Source: Harmonia axyridis
Taxonomy: Eukaryota; Arthropoda; Insecta; Coleoptera; Coccinellidae
Reading direction: 5' to 3'
DNA length: 64,000 nt
Assembly: GCF_914767665.1 (NCBI RefSeq)
Contig: NC_059503.1
Location: forward strand, 16,182,001 to 16,246,000
Both the position numbers and the translations under genes were made by a program. The notes under the pieces are model-generated. The model searched no databases. It saw only the letters and a list, made by a program, of their open reading frames with translations, and was not told where the DNA came from. Positions 38,901 through 48,559 of the stretch are shown here, one piece after another (the first letter of the stretch is position 1; each line of letters begins with the position of its first letter).

Positions 38901-41900
38901 TTTTTTTTAAATCGGATATTGTCAAGTACGTAACATGAATATCTTCCTCGCTAACCCAGACAAATATCTTCGTCGCCTCATAAACACCTATCTGAATGAT
39001 AAATGCGCTTTTCGTCATTTTATCGCTCTCTTTAGACCACAGTTTGGAGCAAATTCATCAGATTACTTCTGAGAATCATTTTTTATGGGGGAGATTTTCC
39101 CAACTCAGCGTATACGTATCTAAAGCGGATTTTCCCTAGTTGATCCTTCTACATGCTATTATTTTTATACGTATCGGGATATCCTGGAGCTAAGATTGCG
39201 TTTAGAGCTTTCAGTAGATTTCACGCAATACCACAATGATATTCGGGATCTCAACTCTCATCTTTGGGAAAATTTATACGGGATTGAGGATGGATCCTTC
39301 TAACAGTTGGCAGTAGAATGAAATGTTCGATTTTTTTATGCTCAGTCATAATGTATTGAGAATGCTCAATTCAGGATCATTATTGCATATGAAGATTGAA
39401 GGGTATCATCATATTATTTTATTCACCTCATCTCAAGATGGTAACTAAATAATCATAAACTTCATCTACTGATCAGGAAAATTTTTTTCTCGGTTATTCC
39501 GTTCATTCTTCCACATCTTGTAGAACAAAATCGTGCGAGAATATATCAGAAACGAACAGTTTTCATGGTTATATTTTATTATTATATGTTGGTACTCCGA
39601 ACTTTCCGCCACGGCTTTATCTGTCAATTCATCAATTTGCCTTGAAGAAATCAGTTCTGCCAACCAACATTTTTCAATGCAAAAATCACTAAATGATATT
39701 TATGGAAATATTTCATTGATTTCAATAAAAATGCAATGAATTAGAGAAAATAATGTATAATACTCGTACAGAAGGCTCATTCTACCACTCGTTCATTCCA
39801 AAACTCGCCACTTCGTGGCTCGTTTTTGAATTTTGAACTCGTGGAAGAATATCAATGCCTTCTGCACTTGTATTATAAATAACTATTCTGTTTAATTAGT
39901 CTGGCGATTGACAAATATTTTTTAATATTAATTGACATGTATTAAAATTTCAGAAAATTTGAAGTTTATTTTTGGGAAATAGGTACTTATTGATGAAATA
40001 TTTTTGGGAGATCAGGTCATACAAAAAAAGTCTGAGGTTATATTTTGAGATTTAATATATGCTTAATCAAAAATTAAACAGTTCCGTGTTGCCTAAACCA
40101 TAGTTTTTGGAATACTTTTTGCTAAAGTGAAAGGCTCGATTTAGCAAAAAGCCTTCTACTCGTCTAGTTATTTTTTGACGAAAAGAATCTTCTGATGCAT
40201 TCATCTTCAAGTCTCTCGATTGAAAAAGTCGATCATGTGGATATTTTCCTTATTTCCTAATGCATTTTGAAATAAAAAATCTATAAAATATATATATGAA
40301 TTCGAATTTTATAGAAATTAGTAAGAAGCTTAGAAATAATTTTCTCTAATTCTGTGGTTTCTCCGTTCATTCTTCCACATCTTGTAGAACAAAATCGTGC
40401 GAGAATATATCAGAAACGCACAGTTTTCATGGTTATATTTTATTATTCTATGTTGGTACTCCCGAACTTTCCGCCACGGCTTCATCTGTCAATTCATAAA
40501 TTTGCCTTAAAGAAATCAGTTCTGCCAACCAACATTTTTCAATGCAAAAATCACTAAAATATATTTATGGAAATATTTCATTAATTTCAATGAAAATGCA
40601 ATGAATTAGAGAAAATAATGTATAATACTCGTACAGAAGGCTCATTCTACCACTCGTTCATTCCAAAACTCGCCACTTCGTGGCTCGTTTTTGAATTTTG
40701 AACTCGTGGAAGAATATCAATGCCTTCTGCACTTGTATTATAAATAACTATTATTATACGGAAGGACACTGCTCTTGTTATAGGAAGCTTTATTTTTCTG
40801 TGCTCATCAACAGTTGAAACCATAGAAATATTGAAACTCTTAGATAAAAAAGTTTTTGACCATTTTCAATTATTTATATTGATATAAACCATACGATGTT
40901 ATATATTTATGAAATCAGGAAAAATTCAGCTTTCGAAGAATGACTCAGAAATCTAGTGTTCCTTTTTGAAACAAAACATAACTTTGGGTCATAACTTCGT
41001 AATCAAGAACCCTCTTATAAAGACGAGTACGCCACTGGATTCTACGTAATAAAGTCCCCGTATGATGTTTTAATTTCAGAGCCCTATCATCAGTACTAGC
41101 GGAGATATAAATGTTTTTCGATATCACCATTTTTCCAATTTTCGCTTAAACAAAAGAAGTTGGCCAAAAATGAATAGTTCTCTTGTTTGTTTCTCAAAAA
41201 AGAGAACGAGTATGGGGTATTAGATTTTGTCTATCTCCTCTGGTTTGAAAGTTGTAGTGCTAAAACATCGGAATTTGCCCACTATGTGGCCTGGTACATT
41301 GATTTCAAAAAATATTTGGTTGTTTATGAAACATTTAAATGAACCTTCTTTAAAGAATTTCAGTGATATTATATTTTCTTCTAGAACTGTTTGAAGGAAT
41401 TAGTGCGAAAAGTAATGAGATATACGTTATTCACAAAAAAAAGTAGGACGTTTTGTCCTTATTTTCCAATTCTAATAATTATAGAATAAATGAATTTATT
41501 GAGTCAAAAATAAAATATGCAATAAAAAATTAAATCTGAGTTTTCATACTCCTTCTCGAATTAACATCGAGAATCTGGATAATAAAGGGTTCATCCGCTT
41601 CTTGAACAGTATTAAAACCAGAATGAATTGAAAAAAATTTCGAGAAAGATTCGGATGAAGTTCGCTTTTGTTCAGTTCCCTTCATCCATAACAGAACCGA
41701 AGACATTCGAAAATATGGAGCGTGAACACAGAAGCGTCACGAGCGGGGTTGTCACTCTGTGAAAAACCCGGAAACAATGGCTCCACCCGATATCCGAGCA
41801 ATTCATCCGGCTCGAAGGACCAACGCAACGTGGGACGTCCAGAACCTGGCGGTGTGACATTCCCTCTTTCATCCCCCTTTCATAGTCATCTTCCGAATAA

Positions 41901-44900
41901 CTTTTTTCTGTCTTTTCAGCTTGGCGGACGGAGGTCCTTTCGGCGGTAGCTGCCAAATCCACGGTCCGGTGCTCCTTCCGACTCCGGACTCGGACGATGC
42001 CGCAATTGACAGCGATACGGGCGGGATAAAAAGTCCGATATTGCGGAATCCCGCTTTTTCGCATTCTAGCTGCCCACCAGAGATTCACAAGTCCTGCTTC
42101 TGCATCAGATTTATTGCGGAACACACCAAGTCGCTGGAAGAATCGACGAAGGTTTGTTGATACTCGTCCAATTGAATAAATTTGAATATTGTGTGAGTGA
42201 AACGGAATAGGAGGACGAAATTACGCGTTCGCTTCTTGAACTTGTCGACGGACTTTTACTGAAACTGTCTGTTCTGGCATATTGGTTTTTAGGAGTAAAA
42301 ATTATAATAAAAGCACCGGATACGGGGTTTGAATGGCTTTTTTTTTACGTCGAGGGCGCGAATGGGGAATTCTCCTTGGAACGAAAATTGACTATTTGTT
42401 CAAACGTCTCATTTTAAACATACTATTTCAACCTATCATTTCATGAGCGTTCCTTATTCCATAAAAATAATTTTCAATTTTCGCTTCTTAAGGCAACAAT
42501 GCACTCCACATAAAAAGATTATACCAGGTGGCCCATCACAAACGTGGTTCTGAATTTAAGGGAGTAAATAGAAATATTTACAATTTTTTTTGTGATATGT
42601 TTGAGGTAGTCAAAAGCACAATTTAAAATTTTCTCCACAACAAAAATATAAACCAAATTACACTTTTTCAATTTAATAATTATATCAATTCGAAAATGGA
42701 ATTGGAAAGCTCAAATAATAATGAGTTCCACTACTTACCTTAAAAGGCAGCATAAAATTTAGAGTTTTTTTTTGATACTTAATGAAGCAACCAGTTCAGC
42801 CACCGATACAGACAATGTTTTTGAAAGTGGAAATATTGACTACTTCTATTAAAAAAAACTCTGGTTTATACAAAGTGATCATAATTAATATTCAAACATT
42901 AACAAAAATTATGGCCAGAAAAATTCCTATTAGAAATAATTTCGAAAACTTCTTTATTAGGTTTTCTACACTTAAACCTCATAATTTTTCTGGGGATGCG
43001 ATATGAAATAAGAAAGTTTTTGGCCATTATTTCTAGTTGATGTTTGAATATTAATAATTATGACCAGTCTGTATAAAAGTAGTCAATCTGCTGAAACGGC
43101 GGCAAAACTGGTTTCTTCATTACTTATCAATTAAAAATCTCTAAAATTTCAATTTTTCGCTTTGTTCTCGTAAATGGCGTTTCTAAGGTATAAACTTATC
43201 TGAAGAAACTCAATATCTTTTGAGCTTGCCATTCCATTTCTGTTTTCATTTACTTGAAAACAGTGTAACTTTGGTCTTTACCAATACTTGTTTTTCGAAC
43301 ATCCCCTATACATGAAAACGATCTTAAATAGTGCTTCTCATTATCCTGTAGATATTCCAAAAAAAAAATTTCAAAATATATTCATCTATATGAGATCTGT
43401 ATTGGGCCACCCAGAACGTTTTTTTTTTGAATCACAAAAAACAATAGAATGCAGAGCAATATGAGAATTCTATCAGGTCAAATGAAAATTCGTGAAACAA
43501 GTTTTATTCTTTGCGTGTTAACATTTTGGAAAATATAATTGAGTCTGGATTGAGATATTTTGAATATTACAATTTGATGTTGTTTGAAAAATGTTTATAT
43601 AAAAACGAGAATCGTATATTGGAAAAGTACTGTTTTTTATGGCCAAATACTGCTTAAACAAAGCAATGGATTGATAAAAGGTACTCTGTCTCCACCAACA
43701 ACAATGGTAGGAAAATGGTATGCTGACTTCAAACTTAGTCGAAAAACCCTTCCCCAAATTCACCAGTTGTTTCAGAATAAATTGGAAAAGTCCACAACGT
43801 AGTTTTGAGCGATTGTGAATTGAAGTTTACTGAGATAGTAGTGGAGTACCTACCAGAATTGAGTCAAAATAAATTTTTGCTGATAATTATTTTAGCCTCA
43901 GCATGTCAAATTCTATGGAGGGACAGCAAAATTTTAGGGGGTACGGGTCATTTGGGAGGGGAGAAGTTCCCTCAGTTGCACCCAGAAAAAGGATCCCGTT
44001 ATTCAATTCATCATATAAACTATTCACTTATATAATAGTTCATTACTTTCGAATTCTCAAAAAAGATTCCTTTTTTTTCAAAATTTGTTTGAAGGATACC
44101 TTCGATTTCAATTGTGATTTAGTAAGTGCGTTGTTCAAGCATTATCACATTGTTGATTGTAGCGAAGTAATTTATGAGATTTGTATCACCCTTTCTGGAA
44201 ATTCACATAACTGAAATGAAAATTTTCCAATATGCATTTCCAGAATACATCAATCATATTTGACAAAAAGCAACAGAATGTCATATTGCTAATTATTGAT
44301 CTAATGCGAGACTCCCAATCCCAATGATCAATTACACAATTACAATTACAATAATTATCATTATGAACTAAAAATAACACTTTGGAATGAATTGTGGCGT
44401 GTTAATTAACCTTTAATACAGGGCAGTACTTCGTATTACAACCTGTAACTTATTCTTCGTAGATTAGTCGAATTCTGTAGAGAGGTATGAAGTATAAACC
44501 ATAAATTCAATTATACCTCAGATCACTGAATTCTAGGATAAACTATGATTAATCTTGGGTCCCTAGGCTCTATTGAATTATTAAAAGGTAAATTTGGATC
44601 AATATATGACCTATTGATCCCCTTTTATTAATGAAGCAATCCATATTCATGAAGAATTTCTAAACAAGAGCTTTTAGGCCATTATTACTCATCTTGTGTT
44701 ATGTATATATACTAACTGACAAAGAAACTGCAACCTCCAGATCCTTCTGGGTTTTTTTTTTGGTAAAATATAGATAGTATAGCAAAGAGTAAATGATTGT
44801 ATTTGGAGAAAAAAATTGTGAAGGTTTTTTCATGTAAAAAATTTTTGTTACTTAAATAATGTAGTCGTTTTTTGCAAGTTTTTTTTTAATTTTTACAACA

Positions 44901-46337
44901 AACCAACTATTCGAGGAGAACCAAAGTCGATGTACAATTGTTGTTAAAATGCCTAGAGCATTATCGCCAGCTAAGTGAATTTGAAATATTTTTGGTCTAC
45001 GGGAGGCGGGGTTGACATTTCGAGAAATCGCTAACCGTACGAACAGAAATCCAACTACTGTTATGAGATGTTGTCAAGCGTGGTTTGATAATGCCCAAAA
45101 CCGAGGAGAAGTAGGCACCGGACGTCGAAGGGGCGCAAATGAATTTCAAGATCGACGTCTAAGAATTATGGCATTAGAGAACGATTTGCGACAACTCGAT
45201 CTTTGGCTGATGAGTGGTTAGGAGAACGAGGCCATCCAGTAACTGAACGAATAGTTTACCGCCGGATAAGGTCTTTTGGACTGCAGCATTATCGACCCCA
45301 TCTTGTGTTACCTCTGACGGTTGAGCATCGCCAGCAACGACTACAGTAGTGCAGAGAACGTCAACATTAGAATGTCGAATGGCATCAGTTCGTCTCTTTT
45401 GATGAATATTGATTATCGTTGGGTGCACATTATGGCCGAAGAAGGGTTAGACGACGTCGGGGAGAAAGACGTGAACCTCAGTTTGATGTTGAGCGTCATG
45501 TACACCGGACAGTAGGCGTTATGATATAGGATGCTATTGCACATACAAGTAGGTCACCTTCAATCTTTATTCGAGCTAATATGACAGCGCTGCGTTACAT
45601 TCAAGAAATAGTGAAGCCATATGTTCTCCTTCACCTAAACAGGCTCGAGAATCCAATATTTCAGCAAGATAATGCTCGGCCTCATGTTGCCAGAGTTGGT
45701 TCAAACTTTTTTGAAGAGACCCATGTGAATCTTTCGCCATGGCCGCCCAAATCCTCCGATCTTTCGTCCATAGAGCATGTTTGGGACATGGACTTTGACT
45801 GCTCGGAGACATGAAGTACAGGTAGCTCGGGATAGTATCCCTCAAGAAGAAATAGATCATCTTATTGCATCAATGCCGTGACTTGTTGGAGAGTGTATGA
45901 ATGACAAACACATTATCAACAAATTCATTAAAAAAATTGTGAACACTTTTTCCCAAATTTCAATCGTTTACTCCTTGCTATACTATCTATGTTTTACAAA
46001 AAAAAAAAAATTAAAATTTAGACAGCTACTTCTGGGTGTTGCAGTTTCTTTGTCAGTTTTTATATATTTATTCGGTTTATTTTATTTCAATTAAAAGATT
46101 ATTCCAATAAATTAATGATATCGAAATGTATGTATGTTTCAGGTGAAAGAAGATTGGAAGTATGTAGCGATGGTGTTAGACAGGTTGTTTTTATGGATAT
46201 TTACACTGGCCGTCCTAGTTGGTACAGCTGGTATAATACTGCAAGCTCCATCCCTCTACGACGATCGAATTCCAATTGATGAGAAATTTTCGGAATTCGC
46301 CCGTACGACCGTTGTACGTTGCCCTCCACCTCAGTAG
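8780..46337 (+). CDS. nAChRalpha4: Nicotinic acetylcholine receptor alpha subunit (alpha4-like), exon 4 to stop; 5' exons left of window
   Basis: This subunit of the pentameric acetylcholine-gated cation channel sits in neuronal plasma membrane. Eight exons are visible: 8780-8960 or 13501-13681 (alternative exon 4), 23539-23654, 26716-26884, 31572-31708, 32477-32623, 41920-42151 and 46143-46337. All junctions keep frame with GT-AG sites. One exon 4 plus the rest gives about 391 codons. Visible hallmarks are the Cys-loop (13 residues between cysteines), loop B (GSWTYDG), the loop C vicinal cysteines YTCCDEPY that define an alpha subunit, four membrane segments, a short M3-M4 loop and an ending of PPPQ. 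Paired exon 4 copies are known for insect alpha4 (Drosophila Dalpha4, beetle and bee orthologues); alpha1 and alpha3 are close alternatives. Signal peptide and exons 1-3 are not in the window. Introns are swollen by mobile elements. Confidence 0.88.
8961..13500. other. Intron between exon 4 and exon 4'
   Basis: The intron is 4.5 kb. A repeat end with tacagggtg lies at 9037 and its probable inverted partner (cgttagacattg) near 10060. Also seen are an ATA-rich run at 11660-11690, a small MITE at 12020-12150 and a GAATAAAT run at 12150-12175. No third copy of exon 4 was found. Confidence 0.6.
12020..12150. mobile_element. Small hairpin MITE
   Basis: Terminal inverted repeats ggatgttagtgaa (12028-12040) and ttcactaacatcc (12129-12141) are flanked by ttata on both sides. 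No coding content. Confidence 0.6.
13501..13681 (+). CDS. nAChRalpha4: nAChR alternative exon 4' (second copy)
   Basis: This second 181-nt version of exon 4 starts ADGNYEVTLMTKA, with Cys-loop CSIDVEFFPYDVQTC and loop B GSWTYDGFK. The acceptor ttccttacag is strong. The donor AAG|GTTCGC is weak beyond the GT. Because 181 is not a multiple of three, splicing in both copies or neither breaks the frame, so only one can be used per transcript. The Drosophila Dalpha4 exon 4/4' pair is known to affect subunit assembly. Confidence 0.9.
14036..14803. mobile_element. Non-autonomous hAT-like element
   Basis: Perfect 14-bp terminal inverted repeats (CAGTGGCGTAGCGA at 14036-14049 and its complement at 14790-14803) bound 768 bp without a transposase. 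Ends of this type are common in hAT-derived MITEs. The flanking 8-mers (aggattat and agagatat) are only a decayed match for a target duplication. Confidence 0.7.
14804..23538. other. Large intron, mostly featureless
   Basis: It is AT-rich, with scattered short repeats. An open stretch at 19504-19695 is GC-richer and encodes 63 codons (RRFAGQFRRQYSKGDSLKVS onward) that I do not recognise; it may be a pseudogene piece. A dispersed repeat at 22800-23130 is related to 37770-38100. Confidence 0.5.
22800..23130. repeat. Dispersed repeat, related to 37770-38100
   Basis: Shared blocks include ctactggtccacc, a gaaagaag(c/a) block and a clause of the form gtatcttgaaaa...cgcttgcgg. Both copies are imperfect and of the same orientation. 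Class not identified. Confidence 0.55.
23539..23654 (+). CDS. nAChRalpha4: nAChR exon 5 (loop F)
   Basis: The exon is 116 nt: 38 codons plus two bases. It begins VDLRHMDEKAG directly after the FK of exon 4 or 4', and ends VEWDILEVPAV. The acceptor is gctaag and the donor is AG|GTAAGT. It encodes the loop F region between loops B and C. Frame joins exactly to the next exon (AG + A = Arg). Confidence 0.92.
24028..24540. repeat. Two neighbouring copies of an unnamed repeat
   Basis: The phrase gccaattttccttttgatg followed by catttatttcattggcaaa is found near 24045 and again near 24380. Each copy continues with a short hairpin around ccgaacgcagtgaggc or its decayed form. Confidence 0.5.
25790..26340 (-). 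pseudogene. LINE (non-LTR retrotransposon) C-terminal fragment
   Basis: The minus strand reads, with stops and frame breaks, CKLVVDDQIILQEMKVKFLG, then YIAETWRDRTTTRRILEVEE and MKILRRIAEKT, then WNEHMNRLYQQRMVRVARDE. This is the region after the reverse transcriptase domain in RTE/Jockey-like insect LINEs. It lies 370 bp upstream of the loop C exon. Confidence 0.72.
26716..26884 (+). CDS. nAChRalpha4: nAChR exon 6 (loop C and M1)
   Basis: The exon is 169 nt. It begins NEKFYTCCDEPYLD, which holds the vicinal cysteine pair that contacts agonist in alpha subunits, and continues into M1 (TLFYTVNIIIPCMGIS) to SDSGEK at the cytoplasmic start of M2. The acceptor follows a T-rich tract (tttttttttgcag) and the donor is AAG|GTAAGC. 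Confidence 0.94.
27244..27650 (-). pseudogene. mariner/Tc-like transposase fragment nested in the remnant
   Basis: The minus strand contains FQQD (catalytic Asp region), GHIISRRRDHYWPLRSCHLT and PSDFFFA, matching the usual WPPRSCDLTPLDFF block of DDxD-type insect transposases. It is broken by frameshifts. Confidence 0.6.
27673..27712 (-). ncRNA. Decayed inverted copy of the hammerhead-like motif
   Basis: The minus strand reads ctggcctgataatggtttga then agaaccgaatggc. The core is CTGATAA instead of CTGANGA and GAAA is GAAT, so it should be inactive. Confidence 0.45.
28724..28771 (+). ncRNA. Hammerhead-ribozyme-like motif
   Basis: Elements in order are helix I strand cagttggc, core CTGATGA (28732-28738), helix II GGTT/AACC with loop tgaag, GAAA (28753-28756), the self-complementary atcgat as helix III, then helix I return strand gcttaactg. 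One extra T sits between the core and helix II and helix I has an internal mismatch. Helix III has no loop, as expected for forms that act as dimers. Confidence 0.5.
28829..28909 (+). repeat. Minisatellite, 16-bp unit, about five copies
   Basis: Variants of cgttatttcagtaata follow one another. It starts 30 bp after the Penelope-like end. Confidence 0.7.
29301..29970 (-). other. Two adjacent open reading stretches, unidentified
   Basis: The minus strand has open stretches of 80 codons (29970-29728) and 127 codons (29684-29301), separated by about 40 bp. The second reads GLYLIDTILHRNVRDANITN and holds several cysteines. I recognise no family. They may be remains of a mobile element or chance. 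Confidence 0.25.
30895..31540. mobile_element. Inverted-repeat element next to nAChR exon 7
   Basis: The left arm (about 30895-31055) and right arm (about 31385-31540) are imperfect reverse complements. Shared pieces are cagtatttctcatattat with ataatatgagaaataccg, and cctttgagtcttgaaaac with ttttcgagactcaaagg. The element ends about 31 bp before the exon 7 acceptor. Confidence 0.72.
31572..31708 (+). CDS. nAChRalpha4: nAChR exon 7 (M2 pore helix and start of M3)
   Basis: The exon is 137 nt: 45 codons plus two bases. It encodes M2 (VTLSISILISLHVFFLLVVE), the M2-M3 linker IIPPTSLVVPLLGK and the first half of M3. With GEK as -2' to 0', position 9' reads Ile and 12' reads His. Many nAChR subunits have Leu at 9', although I believe some insect alpha subunits share this pattern. 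A long inverted repeat ends about 31 bp upstream of the acceptor. Confidence 0.93.
32252..32442 (-). repeat. 191-bp hairpin with tRNA-Thr-like core
   Basis: The arms 32252-32310 and 32384-32442 are inverted (gcattcagacaatttttcaa against the reverse of ggaaagtggtctgaatgc). The centre, on the minus strand, has a D-stem GCTC/GAGC, an anticodon loop CTAGTAA (anticodon AGT, Thr) and a perfect T-arm GCGGGttcgagtCCCGC. The acceptor stem does not pair (GTGGGAC against TCGGGAA), so it is not a normal tRNA gene; a tRNA-derived SINE or foldback is likelier. Confidence 0.65.
32477..32623 (+). CDS. nAChRalpha4: nAChR exon 8 (rest of M3, start of cytoplasmic loop)
   Basis: The exon is 147 nt and encodes SICVTVVVLNVHFRSPQTHK then KRVFIHILPRLLVMKRPQY, the conserved amphipathic stretch after M3. 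Acceptor is ttttttttcag and donor AG|GTGAGC. A tRNA-like hairpin ends 34 bp upstream and an internally deleted mariner begins 61 bp downstream. Confidence 0.93.
32684..33067 (+). mobile_element. Internally deleted mariner (SETMAR-type transposase tail)
   Basis: Ends ttaggccaattgaaaagt and its near-complement acttttcaatcggcctgt-like right end (to 33067) are flanked by TA on both sides. Between them is only the transposase C-terminus: PPYSPDLAPSDFF-like sequence in a broken frame, then KLKDRYDRCIALKGNYVD and a stop. The element is 384 bp. Confidence 0.75.
33779..34446. mobile_element. Long inverted repeat, arms about 285 bp
   Basis: The left arm 33779-34064 and right arm 34164-34446 are close reverse complements. 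Both arms, read inward to outward, hold an open stretch with VEALCVRNLHLKLSPSKQKS, which is a by-product of the repeat. Ends are tacaggctggcc and ggccaccctgta. Confidence 0.85.
34447..35913. other. No recognised feature
   Basis: AT-rich intron. An open stretch of 117 codons at 34726-35079 shows no family traits. Confidence 0.45.
35914..36040. mobile_element. Short foldback element
   Basis: tagtattcaacttgcggtaa and the reverse of ttaccgctcgttgaataata bracket a centre with ctcgcctgcggctcg. The design resembles the 3' hairpin of foldback family A. Confidence 0.65.
37083..37200. repeat. Copy of the repeat inserted in the 1.8-kb mariner
   Basis: ctacttttttgtgataatta and catcgaatctttatt-like text match 1809-1872 closely, and it continues into acaaattactaacaggatct, also seen near 3855. 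Confidence 0.55.
37276..37703. mobile_element. Near-perfect 76-bp inverted repeat around a GC-richer spacer
   Basis: Arms 37276-37351 and 37628-37703 are reverse complements with one mismatch in 76 by eye. The 276-bp spacer is richer in GC than its surroundings and contains a hammerhead-like motif. No coding potential. The arm identity suggests a young or gene-converted element. Confidence 0.8.
37485..37527 (+). ncRNA. Hammerhead-ribozyme-like motif in inverted-repeat spacer
   Basis: Helix I gcggta (37485-37490) pairs with tatcgc (37522-37527) over six base pairs. It is followed directly by the core CTGAAGA (37491-37497, fits CUGANGA), helix II ccc/ggg with loop taataa and a T-T pair at its base, GAAA (37512-37515), self-complementary ACCGGT as helix III, and A37521 as predicted cleavage base. 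Order and spacing fit a hammerhead that needs dimerisation. Confidence 0.55.
37770..38100. repeat. Dispersed repeat, related to 22800-23130
   Basis: It has accagtggtccacc, ggaaagaagaggtcactgtt and gtatctcgaaaacaaagcg in the same order as the other copy. Non-coding. Confidence 0.55.
39488..39887 (+). repeat. Foldback family A, copy 2
   Basis: Almost identical to 230-639 and lies 450 bp before copy 3 in the same orientation. Confidence 0.85.
40341..40752 (+). repeat. Foldback family A, copy 3
   Basis: Almost identical to copies 1 and 2. The right end is again aataactatt; sequence outside the three copies differs, which fixes the boundaries. Confidence 0.85.
41920..42151 (+). CDS. nAChRalpha4: nAChR exon 9 (M3-M4 cytoplasmic loop)
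   Basis: The exon is 232 nt and is clearly more GC-rich than its surroundings. It reads LADGGPFGGSCQIHGPVLLP through the amphipathic helix FIAEHTKSLEESTK before M4. The frame is continuous with both neighbours (AG + C = Ser; then Val). The acceptor is tcttttcag and the donor AAG|GTTTGT. The variable loop between M3 and M4 is short, as in alpha4/alpha1-type insect subunits. Confidence 0.9.
42523..43418. mobile_element. Long imperfect inverted repeat
   Basis: Outer ends are accaggtggccca and tgggccaccc. Inner pairs are ggaattggaaagctcaaata with the reverse of ttgagcttgccattcc, and gaagcaaccag with ctggtttcttc. The arms are near 400 bp and old. It starts about 370 bp after exon 9. Confidence 0.65.
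44712..46060 (+). mobile_element. Tc1-like DNA transposon with broken transposase
   Basis: A 21-bp perfect inverted pair, aactgacaaagaaactgcaac (44714-44734) and its complement (46038-46058), is flanked by TA dinucleotides, giving 1,349 bp. The plus strand encodes a DD34E transposase in three frames: helix-turn-helix TFREIANRTNRNPTTVMR; FVSFDE with the first Asp; IFQQDNARPHVA with the second Asp; then SSIEHVWD whose Glu follows after exactly 34 residues. Several stops make it dead. It fills most of the last nAChR intron and ends 82 bp before the last exon. Confidence 0.88.
46143..46337 (+). CDS. nAChRalpha4: nAChR last exon (M4 and stop)
   Basis: Sixty-four codons plus TAG encode VKEDWKYVAMVLDRLFLWI, then M4 (FTLAVLVGTAGIILQAPSL) and a short extracellular tail ending RTTVVRCPPPQ. 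The acceptor is tgtttcag. The 3' UTR follows directly. Confidence 0.95.
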   Translation: MKEDWKYVAMVLDRLFLWIFTLAVLVGTAGIILQAPSLYDDRIPIDEKFSEFARTTVVRCPPPQ

Positions 46338-46398
46338 TTCATTAAATGTTGAAATTGTTGACGTTTATTAATATTTAAAGAAGCATCTACAAAATGTA

Positions 46399-46404
46399 AA
46401 TAAA
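46399..46404 (+). promoter_or_regulatory. Likely polyadenylation signal of the nAChR gene
   Basis: An AATAAA hexamer lies 62 bp after the stop codon. It is in the right place, but the hexamer is common in AT-rich DNA and later ones could be used. Confidence 0.4.
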
Positions 46405-48559
46405 AAAAAATAACAGAGTTTGGGTACATAAGAATGGATAGGAGGTGTATCACATGAAGTCGAAGAAAATTCAAGAACTCGAATTAAATGAACCACAAAT
46501 TGATTCAAAAATGGGAATTAAATGAATTAAATAATACTAATTTCATTTATAAACAGGAGAAAAATGAATGACATAAGAAATTCGGGAAGACAATCAAAAT
46601 TATACCTACCTATAAACTTAAAATATTGATTGATGGACCGTTTTCTATTATAGAATATCTAGATTTCAATGTTCATTAAATGTTGGATTCTCCAAATTAA
46701 CATTTAACTTTAGTTTTTACCGGATAAATTTTTGACAAATGCAATTGTAGGTATTTGATTCTGATGAAAAAGATAATTTCCTTGTTTTGAATAAGCTGAG
46801 TATCTTTATGCATTTGATATTTTTAACTACCTCGCTTATGCATCTGTTTTAACAGAATGCCATTCACAAAATTGCCAAAGCAGCACACTTTCATAACTAC
46901 AGAACTATAAAATTTTCCCCTTTCATGATATACCTATATAAAAATTAGGTATATACGAATAAATATATCGATTGCTTTATTAAGGTTTTTTCCGAATTTT
47001 TTAATGTTTTGAATGAGTTTGAGTAATCGTATAAACTGAATCGTATAAAATACCTACTTGCTTAAAGTTTGGACTAAAAGAAAAAATATTAAATATTTAC
47101 CTACCTATAATCAACCTCAGAATTGCAACTTGATCTCATATTCGCATTAAAATATATGGTATGGTATAACTACATCACGAAGAATAAGACAACAATCAAT
47201 ATAGGTATAACAAAAACATAAATCCAAACACATTTGATGTCAAAGGTACTCTGTCGAAGATTATTAGTACGTTTGACAATGTTGAATAAAATATTTACAA
47301 ATTTTGATACCTAATTATAGATATGAGTTACATTTGGTACCTTCAAAATAAATAAATAGAAATTTCCGAATTCAATGTTACTACCTATAGGTATTCATAT
47401 GAATATATATTTAAATGAACAGTAAATTGTTCGAATAAAAATTGGGACATTTCATTTCAGATCAGACATCGTTGACATTGATCGATATAATTGTTGAATT
47501 TTATGGAAGAAGAAGAGAAAGCAGATGAAAATTTTTTCTTACCCTCAATAACCGTGAAAAAGTTGATCTCTTTTTCTCAGAATGAAATTTTGCAGTGGTA
47601 ATCCTATCCATCAAAAATCTCACTTCAAAAACCCCATGTACCCATCCTATTTTGTAATGGATGCTGTTGATGCTTATGAATTTTATATTGAACGAATGAA
47701 AATATACCTGAATATGTAAATAGGCCATAGGTTTATATATTTTACACATTAGTATGTACTTATTCAGGTTTTGTATCAACATATACAAAGAAAGAGTTTT
47801 TATCATTTTATATCGCTTTCGGAGCATACTGTAGTTTAATCATTGGTCGTATTCACGTAGTGCCATTAATATAATGATGAGATAAACAAGAAAAATTATG
47901 GGAATTCTCAGTATATGTGAATATGGAATAGCACATTCAGATAATATCAATTCGATTAACCGCTGAACATAGAGGACTCATCAAAATAAAAAATTTTCAT
48001 GAAACAATGGTTGATGGACAGCTTCCTTAAATTTAGAATGACTGATGAACAGATATTGACGCCTTTGAATGAGTTCGATAACAGCTGTCCTTTTAGAGCC
48101 CAACATAAAAATACAATTTGTATAATTGAGGAAATGATGTTGTGAACTCTGGAATTTATGAGGTTACTGCCTTGTATCACCGATAATATTCCATAATTCA
48201 GTATAGACGATATAATTACGATTGAATGTACCATTCAACTCGATCAATAGTCCATGAGTAAGTGTGAAAACATGTTCAAGTAGACATCAATAGTAGATCG
48301 ATTTTCGATACGAAAATAGAATTAAGTCATTTTTTTCCATTTTTGTGAAGAAGATTTTCAGTTTCACTGCTAAAATTAAAGCATACCTATTTTGCTTGAT
48401 TTTGGAATGCCATATCAACTCCAACCACCAAAGTACCGGAAATGAATAACCCTCTTCTCATACCATATATAAAACATCGAATGAACTCATAATAAGTATC
48501 CAAGTAAATTTTTCGTATAGATCTTAACTTGAAGAATTGAAGATGATTATATGGTATTC
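46405..48559. other. Intergenic, no gene recognised
   Basis: Strongly AT-rich DNA after the nAChR 3' UTR. Longer open stretches on the minus strand (47501-47827, 47956-48234) have low-complexity composition and no family traits. Confidence 0.5.
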
